From Lithacetigena sp037446255 [NCBI: Coprothermobacterota bacterium] (GTDB lineage Bacteria > Coprothermobacterota > HKB111), in assembly GCA_037446255.1 (NCBI GenBank), contig JBBIIY010000019.1, positions 1 through 6,534 on the forward strand: a DNA stretch of 6,534 nt, in the 5' to 3' direction. A program made the position numbers and the translations under genes. Each line of letters starts with the position of its first letter. Positions within the stretch are counted from its first letter, which is position 1. The notes beneath the pieces are model-generated. The model was not told where the DNA came from and did no database searches. It was given only the letters and a program-made list of their open reading frames with translations. Below are positions 1 through 6,466 of this stretch, one piece after another.

Positions 1-9
1 AGGAGGAAA

Positions 10-54
10 ATGAATGAAGGAACTCCCATTAAGGAAGTAGAAGTATTTTCATAG
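10..54 (+). other. Tiny leader ORF or 3' tail of an upstream gene (14 codons)
   Basis: The window opens with a perfect AGGAGG at 1-6. An ATG at 10 opens a 14-codon frame (MNEGTPIKEVEVFS) that ends at a TAG at 52-54. A second ATG at 14, better spaced from the AGGAGG, gives only 8 codons and stops at 38-40. The frame starting at 10 is open back to base 1, so these residues may instead be the C-terminus of a gene cut by the window edge. Another possibility is that an upstream gene ends at the TGA at 11-13, overlapping the ATG at 10 (ATGA). The sequence cannot decide between a leader peptide, a gene tail and a gene remnant. I recognise no family. Confidence 0.2.
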
Positions 55-59
55 AATAC
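43..59. promoter_or_regulatory. Imperfect 17-bp palindrome, possible operator
   Basis: GTATTTTCATAGAATAC has perfect 5-base arms (GTATT and AATAC). One further symmetric pair lies inside, so six of eight pairs match around a central A at 51. It sits just upstream of the candidate -35 element of the operon promoter, a position where a sugar-responsive regulator could bind. No regulator gene lies in the window, and AT-rich DNA gives such palindromes by chance, so this is only a candidate. Confidence 0.2.
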
Positions 60-63
60 ACTA

Positions 64-91
64 TTAAAAAACGACCAGTAAAGATTATAAT
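64..91 (+). promoter_or_regulatory. Candidate sigma-70-type promoter for the sugar operon
   Basis: A perfect TATAAT lies at 86-91. Sixteen bases upstream is TTAAAA (64-69), matching TTGACA at four of six positions. Transcription would start near 97-99 and leave a leader of about 60 bases before the ATG at 161. It is the best promoter-like pair in the only longer non-coding stretch ahead of the five-gene cluster. The region is very AT-rich, so a chance match is quite possible. Confidence 0.35.
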
Positions 92-160
92 AAATATTAG
101 AAATACCTAATAAGTGCTGTTATCTTTTTTTAATAATTCTATTGCTATTACAGGAGTGAT

Positions 161-1120
161 ATGGGAGAGGTTTACATAGGAATAGATTTAGGTGGAACAA
201 AAATCAAAGGCATTTTGATGAATGAAGATGGCCTGATAGTTTACCAATACTCAACTTCCACAGGAAATAATCTCAACAATCTTTTTGAAGTAATCGAGAA
301 TTTAATTCAATCAAGTAAAAACATTCCTTCAAACCTATGCGGCATAGGAGTAGGATGCGCAGGTTTGATTGACCATGAAAATGGCATTACTGTTGAATCA
401 GCCAATCTTCCTTTTCTTAAGCGGTTTCCACTTAGAGATACCATATATAAATTTGCTGGAATTCCTACTACCGTAGATAACGATGTTAAGATGGGAGCCA
501 TTGGTGAATTGTTTTATGGTGAAGGGAAAGGTGTAAAAGATTTTGTATTTCTGACCCTGGGGACAGGTATTGGAGGAGCCATAATTATTAATGGAAAGGT
601 CTATAGGGGAATCACCAACCATTCAGGTGAAATAGGCCATTTGAACTTACAAACATCTGGTCCAGACTGTGGTTGTGGTAAACAGGGCTGTTATGAATCG
701 TTAGCCTCAGGTCCAGCCATCTTGAACTATGTTCTATATGGTATCCAGATGAAAAGGGATACCATGATCATAGAAAAAGTTGCGGGAGAGAAAAGAAAAA
801 TTGACCCTTCACTGATTGTGGAAATGGCAGAAAAGGGAGACCGACTGTGCCTGGAAGCACTGACAGAATCAGCTAAATATACGGGAAAGATTATTTCATA
901 TCTTATTAATATTTTAAATCCAGAAAAAATAATTATAGGTGGAGGCATGAGTGAAGTTAAAAACATTCTTTTTCCGATTATCCGGGAAACAGCACAGTTG
1001 TATTCTCTGGTGGTCCCCTTTGAAAACTGCTCTATAGTTAAATCAGGTTTAGGCACAGAATCAGGGGTTATAGGAGCAGCGAAAATGGCGCTCTTAAAAT
1101 ATAAAGGTATAGAAATCTAA
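161..1120 (+). CDS. ROK-family sugar kinase (glucokinase-like)
   Basis: A 319-residue cytoplasmic kinase predicted to phosphorylate a free hexose with ATP; glucose is the default guess for the family. The phosphate-binding motif DLGGTKIKG spans residues 9-17. The expected catalytic Asp is D108 in VDND (105-108). The ROK zinc site is complete: EIGH at 157-160 supplies H160, and CGCGKQGCYE at 170-179 supplies C170, C172 and C177. A late NPEKIIIGGGMS segment is also typical. The length is normal for ROK kinases. There is no N-terminal helix-turn-helix, so this is an enzyme and not a ROK repressor such as NagC or Mlc. The start at 161 is backed by AGGAG at 152-156, and the phosphate motif follows almost at once. 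It is first in the operon, 23 bases before the transporter gene. The substrate could also be another hexose or a HexNAc; motifs alone do not settle this. Confidence 0.9.
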   Translation: MGEVYIGIDLGGTKIKGILMNEDGLIVYQYSTSTGNNLNNLFEVIENLIQSSKNIPSNLCGIGVGCAGLIDHENGITVESANLPFLKRFPLRDTIYKFAGIPTTVDNDVKMGAIGELFYGEGKGVKDFVFLTLGTGIGGAIIINGKVYRGITNHSGEIGHLNLQTSGPDCGCGKQGCYESLASGPAILNYVLYGIQMKRDTMIIEKVAGEKRKIDPSLIVEMAEKGDRLCLEALTESAKYTGKIISYLINILNPEKIIIGGGMSEVKNILFPIIRETAQLYSLVVPFENCSIVKSGLGTESGVIGAAKMALLKYKGIEI

Positions 1121-1143
1121 AATATCCCAAGGAGGATTGGTAA

Positions 1144-2508
1144 ATGCGTTATCTGGCAAGGATGGGTCTAAATGAGATTTATAGTTTTGAAAAAGGTATA
1201 ATAAGAACCTTTGTACTTTTGTTATTTATGGCTATCATTTTGAGAGCTGACCAGATGGTAATGTCACCTGCTATTCCCTTTATCCAGAAAGAGTTTGCTA
1301 TTGGAGATAAAGAAATTGGTTTTGTTGGTTCTGCCTTTACCCTGGTCGCGGCTGTGGTTACCCTCATCTGGGGATATCTAAGCGACAAGTTTTCACGAAA
1401 ACTATTACTTATATCAGCTATTCTTATCGGAGAGATACCCTGCTTACTTACAGCATTTGCCACTAACTACACCGAGCTTTTCATTCTAAGGGTTCTTACA
1501 GGGATTGGAATTGGGGCTATGATACCTATTGCTTTCTCCATGATTGGTGATTTATTTACCGAGAAGCAACGACCGAGAGCTCAGGCTTGGTATCAAATGA
1601 TGGGAAATATGGGTGTTTTAGTGGGCATGATGGTAGCAGGTTTTGTTGGTCCTACTTATGGCTGGCGCTTACCTTTCATCATTGTTTCAGTTCCCAACTT
1701 TTTCTTTGCTTTAACCCTACTTTTGGGAGGAAAAGAGCCTAAAAGAGGCGCTGGAGAATCTGCCCTTAAAGAGTTAATACTGGGGGGTAAGCGTTATACC
1801 AGAACCATGAAACTTTCGGACTATCTTCTTTTATTTAAAGTTCCTTCCAATATCTGGTTGTTCGTTCAAGGAATTCCCGGTACAGTAGCCTGGGGTGTTC
1901 TACCTTTTTTTCTCATTCCTTTCTATGTAAGATTTAAGAACATTTCGGTAGAATTAGCCACAGTTTTGTTACTGATAATAGGAATAGGAATGATGTTTGG
2001 CAACCTATTCGGGGGTATCATGGGAAACTGGGTCTATACCAAAAATAGAAGTTATCTTCCAATCTTTTGCGGTATTTCCCAGTTCCTGGGGGTGATTCCC
2101 TTGCTAATCTCTTTAAACTGGCCTGCTGCAGTTGAGCCTTCCTTTAGCTATATCCTCTTCCCTGCTCTATTCGGATTTATTGGTGCTGTTTTCATTTCCG
2201 CGGCTGGTCCCAATGTGCTAGCTATGCTAACTAATGTTAATTTGCCTGAACACCGTGGTGGCATTTCTTCTATTTTCAATCTGACTGATTCCATTGGAGC
2301 AGGTTTTGGACCGATGGTTGGTGGTTTGCTATCATCCTACAGGGGACTTGATTTTGCTATGAATACCTCAGTCCTTTTCTGGATACCCTGTGGCCTTTTA
2401 TTTTTTATCCTGGTATTTACGCTTAATAAAGATGTACTCAGGGTGAACACTATGATGGAAACTACCCGATTAGAATTAGAGAAAAAAGATGGCTTCTCTG
2501 AGTTTTAA
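1144..2508 (+). CDS. MFS transporter, probable sugar or oligosaccharide importer
   Basis: A 454-residue inner-membrane protein with a 12-helix major facilitator layout. Two six-helix halves are joined by a charged cytoplasmic loop at about residues 195-237. Helices 7-12 fall near 238-260, 270-293, 305-325, 334-356, 384-398 and 412-428. The first cytoplasmic loop has motif A (GYLSDKFSRK, 77-86, with D81). Helix 4 starts with motif B (RVLTGIGIG, 116-124, with R116). Helix 1 carries a buried D36 in the segment RADQ, a possible proton- or cation-coupling residue. The start is fixed by AAGGAGG at 1129-1135, eight bases before the ATG. The cargo cannot be read from the sequence. Lying between a sugar kinase and two glycosidase genes, it most likely imports the glycoside they cleave. 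Uptake by MFS, not PTS, means the sugar arrives unphosphorylated, which fits the adjacent kinases. The charged C-terminal tail is encoded where the next gene begins. Confidence 0.85.
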   Translation: MRYLARMGLNEIYSFEKGIIRTFVLLLFMAIILRADQMVMSPAIPFIQKEFAIGDKEIGFVGSAFTLVAAVVTLIWGYLSDKFSRKLLLISAILIGEIPCLLTAFATNYTELFILRVLTGIGIGAMIPIAFSMIGDLFTEKQRPRAQAWYQMMGNMGVLVGMMVAGFVGPTYGWRLPFIIVSVPNFFFALTLLLGGKEPKRGAGESALKELILGGKRYTRTMKLSDYLLLFKVPSNIWLFVQGIPGTVAWGVLPFFLIPFYVRFKNISVELATVLLLIIGIGMMFGNLFGGIMGNWVYTKNRSYLPIFCGISQFLGVIPLLISLNWPAAVEPSFSYILFPALFGFIGAVFISAAGPNVLAMLTNVNLPEHRGGISSIFNLTDSIGAGFGPMVGGLLSSYRGLDFAMNTSVLFWIPCGLLFFILVFTLNKDVLRVNTMMETTRLELEKKDGFSEF

Positions 2509-4192
2509 TTCTTTTACCCTTAACTTCCAGGAGTTGGAAATATTTCTTGAAAATAAAAAGATAACTTCAACTGAAGAATCTTATGAAGACTCCGATATTA
2601 AGGTTAAATTCAGTATTGACAATAATCGTATCGTGGGTAAGACTATCACAGCAAAACCTTTATATATTGATAACATAGCCCTTAGTTTCAAAATTATCTG
2701 TGTGAACAAGGTTTATTTTTATAAAAATGGCTTTCAATCCTGGTCTCCATCTGAAGAGTTAAGTGCTCCTCATAGGCAAATCTATCCTATTTTCCCTCCA
2801 CTAAAGAAACATTTCCTTGACCCTGAGTCGTATATAAAAGTTCATTCCGGTACTTCGTTAAGCCATTTTTTTACTTATCTTCGGTGTGGTGAAAATAAGT
2901 TATATTTTGTTCCCATAGACAACCATAAAACCATAACACACTTTACCTATAACTTTCAAAAAAAAGAGTTTCGCATAATTATAGAGGTAGGTAAAGAGGT
3001 TTTTGGAGAAATTAATTGTCTTGAGTTAGACCTGCTAACTGATTGGTTAAACTTGAAAAATACCACCCCACCTGATAGAGTGTTTACCTGGTGTAGTTGG
3101 TACTATTATTATAGAAAAATAGATGAAAAAATCATTCTGGATAACTTAAACAAAATAAATAAACTTCCTTTTAAACTGAACTATTTTCAAATTGATGATG
3201 GTTGGCAGGAGAGTATTGGGGATTGGAAGGAAAATAAAAAATTCCCCCGTGGATTGAAAGAGATGGCTTCCCGAATAAAAGATGCAGGTATAAAGCCAGG
3301 AATCTGGATTGCCCCTTTCGTGGTAGAAAAGAAATCCCGTATTTTCCAGGAGAAAAAGGATTGGCTTTTGAAAAATGAAAAAGGGAAGCTGATAACTGCT
3401 GGTTTTAACCCGTTGTGGAGTGGTTTCTTTTATGCATTGGATATTACCCACCCGGAGGTTCAAGATTATTTATCTGAAAGGCTTGGTTACCTGAAACAAT
3501 GCGGATTTAACCTTTTTAAATGTGATTTTCTCTATTCACTCTTGATCAAGGGTAACCACCACCAAAAGAACCTATCCAGAAATGAAGTTCTACATACTGG
3601 TACTAGCTTACTGAGAAAGATGGTAGGTAGTGAGGTTTTACTGGGTTGTGGCGCTCCCCTACTTCTCTCACCAAAAACTTACGACATATTAAGAATAGGT
3701 ACTGATACTGCTAACAGGTGGGTTGATTTTTTAGGTGTTCTGCTTCGCTACGAAGCTATGCCTTCTGCTTATAATGCCCTGCAAAACACCTTGGCCCGCC
3801 AATTTTTGGATGGAGCATTTTTCCTGAACGACCCCGATGTAGCTTATCTTAGAAAAACCAATTTATCCTATCATCAGAACAGGTCAGTAATTATAAACAA
3901 TTACCTGCTATCAAATTATTTTTCCTTTTCCGACCCAATTGACCTTATGGAACAAGAAAGCCTGCAACTTTTGCAGGAACTTCAAACCTACAAAGATTTT
4001 AAGGTTAAAAAATCATCTGTTTCTGACAATGTATTTTATTTTGAAGGCAAAACTTCAAGCGAAAATATTTATATCTGGGTGAACTTTTCTTTTGAACCTG
4101 TCATAGTGGATTTACCAGCTAATCTTATCCCAATACTTGGTACCGAGAGAACTGGAGCATTTAAACCTTACGAAACCAAGGTATTTAAGTAA
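2489..4192 (+). CDS. GH36 alpha-galactosidase, Thermotoga GalA type
   Basis: A 567-residue retaining glycosidase predicted to release terminal alpha-galactose from melibiose- or raffinose-type sugars. The order is an N-terminal beta-sandwich (about 1-190) with the NGFQSWS signature, a (beta/alpha)8 catalytic barrel (about 195-480) and a small C-terminal beta domain. Barrel signatures are WCSW (201-204), IDDGW (235-239, where D236 and D237 should bind galactose), KCDF (344-347), RIGTDT (402-407) and LNDPD (446-450). D346 should be the nucleophile and D406 the acid/base. Their 60-residue spacing equals that of D327 and D387 in T. maritima GalA, as I recall them. There is no signal peptide, so it acts in the cytoplasm. 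The start overlaps the transporter gene by 20 bases in another frame, has only a poor ribosome site, and is probably translationally coupled. No other ATG occurs before the barrel. GH36 also includes alpha-N-acetylgalactosaminidases, so GalNAc specificity is not excluded. Confidence 0.9.
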   Translation: MASLSFNSFTLNFQELEIFLENKKITSTEESYEDSDIKVKFSIDNNRIVGKTITAKPLYIDNIALSFKIICVNKVYFYKNGFQSWSPSEELSAPHRQIYPIFPPLKKHFLDPESYIKVHSGTSLSHFFTYLRCGENKLYFVPIDNHKTITHFTYNFQKKEFRIIIEVGKEVFGEINCLELDLLTDWLNLKNTTPPDRVFTWCSWYYYYRKIDEKIILDNLNKINKLPFKLNYFQIDDGWQESIGDWKENKKFPRGLKEMASRIKDAGIKPGIWIAPFVVEKKSRIFQEKKDWLLKNEKGKLITAGFNPLWSGFFYALDITHPEVQDYLSERLGYLKQCGFNLFKCDFLYSLLIKGNHHQKNLSRNEVLHTGTSLLRKMVGSEVLLGCGAPLLLSPKTYDILRIGTDTANRWVDFLGVLLRYEAMPSAYNALQNTLARQFLDGAFFLNDPDVAYLRKTNLSYHQNRSVIINNYLLSNYFSFSDPIDLMEQESLQLLQELQTYKDFKVKKSSVSDNVFYFEGKTSSENIYIWVNFSFEPVIVDLPANLIPILGTERTGAFKPYETKVFK

Positions 4193-4194
4193 AT

Positions 4195-5115
4195 ATGATA
4201 TTAACTGTTACCCTCAATCCAGCTTTAGACAAAGTAGCCGAGTTAAAAAAATTAAAAAAGAGTTCCCTTAACCGGATAAAAGTAGTATCAATTTTACCTG
4301 GTGGGAAAGGTATCAATGTCGCCCGAGGTGTAGCCAGTTTTGGCGGGAAAGTAACTACCACTGGTTTTATTGGAGGATATAATGGAAAATATATTGTAGA
4401 TTCTTTACCCCAGGAAGGAATTGAACCTAATTTTTTCCCCATTGAGGGAGAAAGTAGAGTTTGTTTGATTATCCTTCAGGATAAAGGAGTTATTGCCGAG
4501 ATTTATGAAGAAGGACCGGTAATTGATAATCTTTCTGCAGAATCTTACCTATCTTTCTTTCAGGAAATTTCCCCAAAATACAATTTCATTTCTATTTCTG
4601 GTAATATCCCAGATAGCTTACCTGACAATTATTTACCCCGACTGATTGAGCCAGTTAAGACTAACCTTTTTTTAGACATCACCGGCAAACCTCTGCTAAA
4701 CACCTTACTCTCAAAAAATATTTACTTTTTAAAGATAAACCAGAAAGAATTTTGTGAAACATTTGCGATAAAAAACAATGATTTAGAAAACCAGATGGTT
4801 AAAATTGCTTCCTACTACAACCTCAGTAACCTGATAATTACCCTGGGAAAAGAAGGGGTTTTAGTTTATCATAGGAAAAAACTATACCGCTCTCATTGCG
4901 AAAAGAAAGTCCAGCCTTTAAACCCTATTGGTGCGGGTGATGCACTTCTGGGTACACTAATCTATCACCTATCTTCAGGTGAATCGTACCTGGAAGCCTG
5001 TAAAAAGGCTGTAGCTGCCTCTATAAGCAACATCACCATATTTGAAGGAGGAAAAATTAATTTCCCTGTTTATAATGATATACTTAAATATACTTTTCTG
5101 GAGAAAATAGGTTAG
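4195..5115 (+). CDS. PfkB-family hexose-phosphate kinase (LacC/FruK type)
   Basis: A 306-residue kinase of the ribokinase/PfkB superfamily, in the branch of 1-phosphofructokinase and tagatose-6-phosphate kinase. The start MILTVTLNPALD is typical of that branch and places a sugar-binding Asp at D12. The first PfkB signature appears as GGKGINVARG (36-45). The C-terminal signature NPIGAGD (243-249) gives the catalytic base D249 and the anion hole. The usual LKPNxxE segment reads LKINQKE (N182, E185), with Ile replacing the common Pro. Length is normal for the family. The ATG lies two bases after the alpha-galactosidase stop, with only AAGG at 4178-4181 upstream, so coupling is likely. Next to an alpha-galactosidase, a role in tagatose-6-phosphate or fructose-phosphate metabolism is a reasonable inference. 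No tagatose-pathway isomerase or aldolase gene is in the window, so no gene symbol is given. Confidence 0.82.
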   Translation: MILTVTLNPALDKVAELKKLKKSSLNRIKVVSILPGGKGINVARGVASFGGKVTTTGFIGGYNGKYIVDSLPQEGIEPNFFPIEGESRVCLIILQDKGVIAEIYEEGPVIDNLSAESYLSFFQEISPKYNFISISGNIPDSLPDNYLPRLIEPVKTNLFLDITGKPLLNTLLSKNIYFLKINQKEFCETFAIKNNDLENQMVKIASYYNLSNLIITLGKEGVLVYHRKKLYRSHCEKKVQPLNPIGAGDALLGTLIYHLSSGESYLEACKKAVAASISNITIFEGGKINFPVYNDILKYTFLEKIG

Positions 5116-5124
5116 GAGGGTGAA

Positions 5125-6384
5125 ATGAGACAAACAAACCATAAAAAATTCCTCTGGGGAACAGCCACAGCCAGCCACCAGGTAGAAAGTGGTAACTTTT
5201 ATAATGATTGGTATTTGTGGGAAAAAGAAGGCAAAATAAAGACTGGTGACTCGGCTCACCCCTCCTGTGAACATAATCTCAGGTATAAAGATGATTTTGA
5301 TTTAATCAAATTTTTAAATAATAACTCCTACAGATTTTCCATAGAATGGTCCAGGATAGAAAAAGAAGAAGGCATCTTTGATGAAAATGAAATTGAGCAT
5401 TATTTGAATATGCTCAAAGAAATGAAAATTAGAGACATAGAGCCTATTTTAACCCTGCACCATTTTACTATTCCCCAATGGCTTTACCATAAAGGTGGTT
5501 TTGAAAATACCGAGTTTCCCGAGTATTTTTCCAGATTTGTAAAAAAGGTTGTGCCCTACTTTAAAGAATTCACTAACTACTGGATTACTATTAATGAACC
5601 GGTAATAATTGCCCTTATGGGGTACATCCTTGGTGATTGGCCACCAGGGGTGAAAAACAGAAAAAGGGCTTTTTCTGTATTAAAGAATCTGGCTTTTGCC
5701 CACGCCAAAGCCTACGACATCATTAAAGAGGAGAAAAAAGAAAGTTTCGTGTCCATCGCCCATAACCTGATGATTTTTGAGCCTGCTACCTGGAATCCCC
5801 TGGACCACCTGATTTGCCGATTACTGGACAGCTGGTTTAATATGGCTTTTTTAAAAACTCTAATTGAAGGTAATTTATACCCTCCTATAGGAAAGGGGAA
5901 ATTTTACCCAGAACTTAAAAATAAGCTTGATTATATTGGTGTAAATTATTATACCCGGGCTTTTTTCAAATTTGGCATCAAGGGACTTGCTGAATACAAG
6001 AGAAAAAATGTACCCCGAAGCGATTTCGGATTTGAAATATATCCTGAAGGTCTTTATGAAGTATTGATGAGATTAAAACCCTTTGGATTGCCGGTGATGA
6101 TAACTGAAAATGGCATGGCTGATAAGAAGGACATATATAGACCAGATTTCCTTAAAACCACCTTAAAATCGGTTTATCGGGCTATTCAGGAAGGTATAGA
6201 CATCTTAGGTTTTATGCACTGGTCGCTAATGGATAATTTTGAATGGGTGGAGGGTTATTCTATGCGTTTTGGTCTCTTTGAAGTGGATTTCCGAACCCAG
6301 GAAAGAAAACCAAGAAAGAGTGCATTATTATACAAAGAGCTGGCCACAAAGAATCCCTACGAAGATGACTTTAGCAACCTATAA
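5125..6384 (+). CDS. GH1 beta-glycosidase (beta-glucosidase/beta-galactosidase)
   Basis: A 419-residue retaining beta-glycosidase of clan GH-A, made of a single (beta/alpha)8 barrel and without a signal peptide. The start FLWGTATASHQVES (9-22) is the GH1 N-terminal signature, with Q19 expected in the -1 subsite. LHHF includes H112 and H113. TINEP (155-159) contains the acid/base E158, and ITENG (326-330) contains the nucleophile E328. WSLMDNFEW (366-374) supplies E373 and W374, which contact the sugar. That segment, and the absence of the Ser-Lys-Tyr phosphate pocket of 6-phospho-beta-glycosidases, point to an unphosphorylated substrate, in keeping with MFS uptake. It is shorter than classic GH1 enzymes (about 440-480) but intact, and resembles a known short branch. 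AGGAGGG (5114-5120), overlapping the preceding TAG, lies five bases before the ATG. It ends the operon as seen; glucosidase versus galactosidase preference cannot be decided. Confidence 0.9.
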   Translation: MRQTNHKKFLWGTATASHQVESGNFYNDWYLWEKEGKIKTGDSAHPSCEHNLRYKDDFDLIKFLNNNSYRFSIEWSRIEKEEGIFDENEIEHYLNMLKEMKIRDIEPILTLHHFTIPQWLYHKGGFENTEFPEYFSRFVKKVVPYFKEFTNYWITINEPVIIALMGYILGDWPPGVKNRKRAFSVLKNLAFAHAKAYDIIKEEKKESFVSIAHNLMIFEPATWNPLDHLICRLLDSWFNMAFLKTLIEGNLYPPIGKGKFYPELKNKLDYIGVNYYTRAFFKFGIKGLAEYKRKNVPRSDFGFEIYPEGLYEVLMRLKPFGLPVMITENGMADKKDIYRPDFLKTTLKSVYRAIQEGIDILGFMHWSLMDNFEWVEGYSMRFGLFEVDFRTQERKPRKSALLYKELATKNPYEDDFSNL

Positions 6385-6466
6385 AGACCTTATATCTCGC
6401 AAACCAACACTTGGGGAAAATAGTATATTGTAAGGGAGGAATTGTCAGAGTCAACAGAAGCAAGAT
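6385..6466 (+). other. Intergenic spacer after the GH1 gene with an orphan Shine-Dalgarno site
   Basis: No stem followed by a T-run is visible after the GH1 stop, so transcription may continue. A strong GGGAGGA lies at 6434-6440, but no ATG or GTG stands at a proper distance. The TTG at 6442 is too close to the GGAGG core and opens only 12 codons. The nearest ATG (6467) is about 27 bases away. Either a downstream gene has lost its normal start or the motif is fortuitous. Confidence 0.35.

Noticed and set aside
109-131. Possible terminator: a short stem followed by seven T residues at 125-131
   Set aside because: The stem is only four A-T pairs (110-113 with 120-123) with no GC content, too weak for an intrinsic terminator.
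307-1056. Minus-strand frames of 64, 74 and 109 codons within the ROK kinase gene
   Set aside because: All lie antisense to a full-length kinase with intact motifs and have no recognisable protein features.
2534-2536. Alternative TTG start for the GH36 gene, after AGGAG at 2529-2533
   Set aside because: The AGGAG directly abuts the TTG with no spacer, and the ATG at 2489 gives a gene start that fits the overlapping-operon layout better.
4975-5274. Minus-strand frame of 99 codons across the PfkB/GH1 junction
   Set aside because: It is antisense to the GAGD-downstream end of one enzyme and the N-terminal signature of another, so it is a shadow of both.
6404-6414. Small hairpin CCAA-CAC-TTGG after the GH1 stop codon
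   Set aside because: It has only four pairs and no T-run, so it gives no support for a terminator.
6239-6433. A 64-codon + strand frame overlapping the end of the GH1 gene
   Set aside because: It lies mostly inside the GH1 gene in another frame. That gene carries the conserved DNFEW and C-terminal residues here, and the small frame has no recognisable motif.
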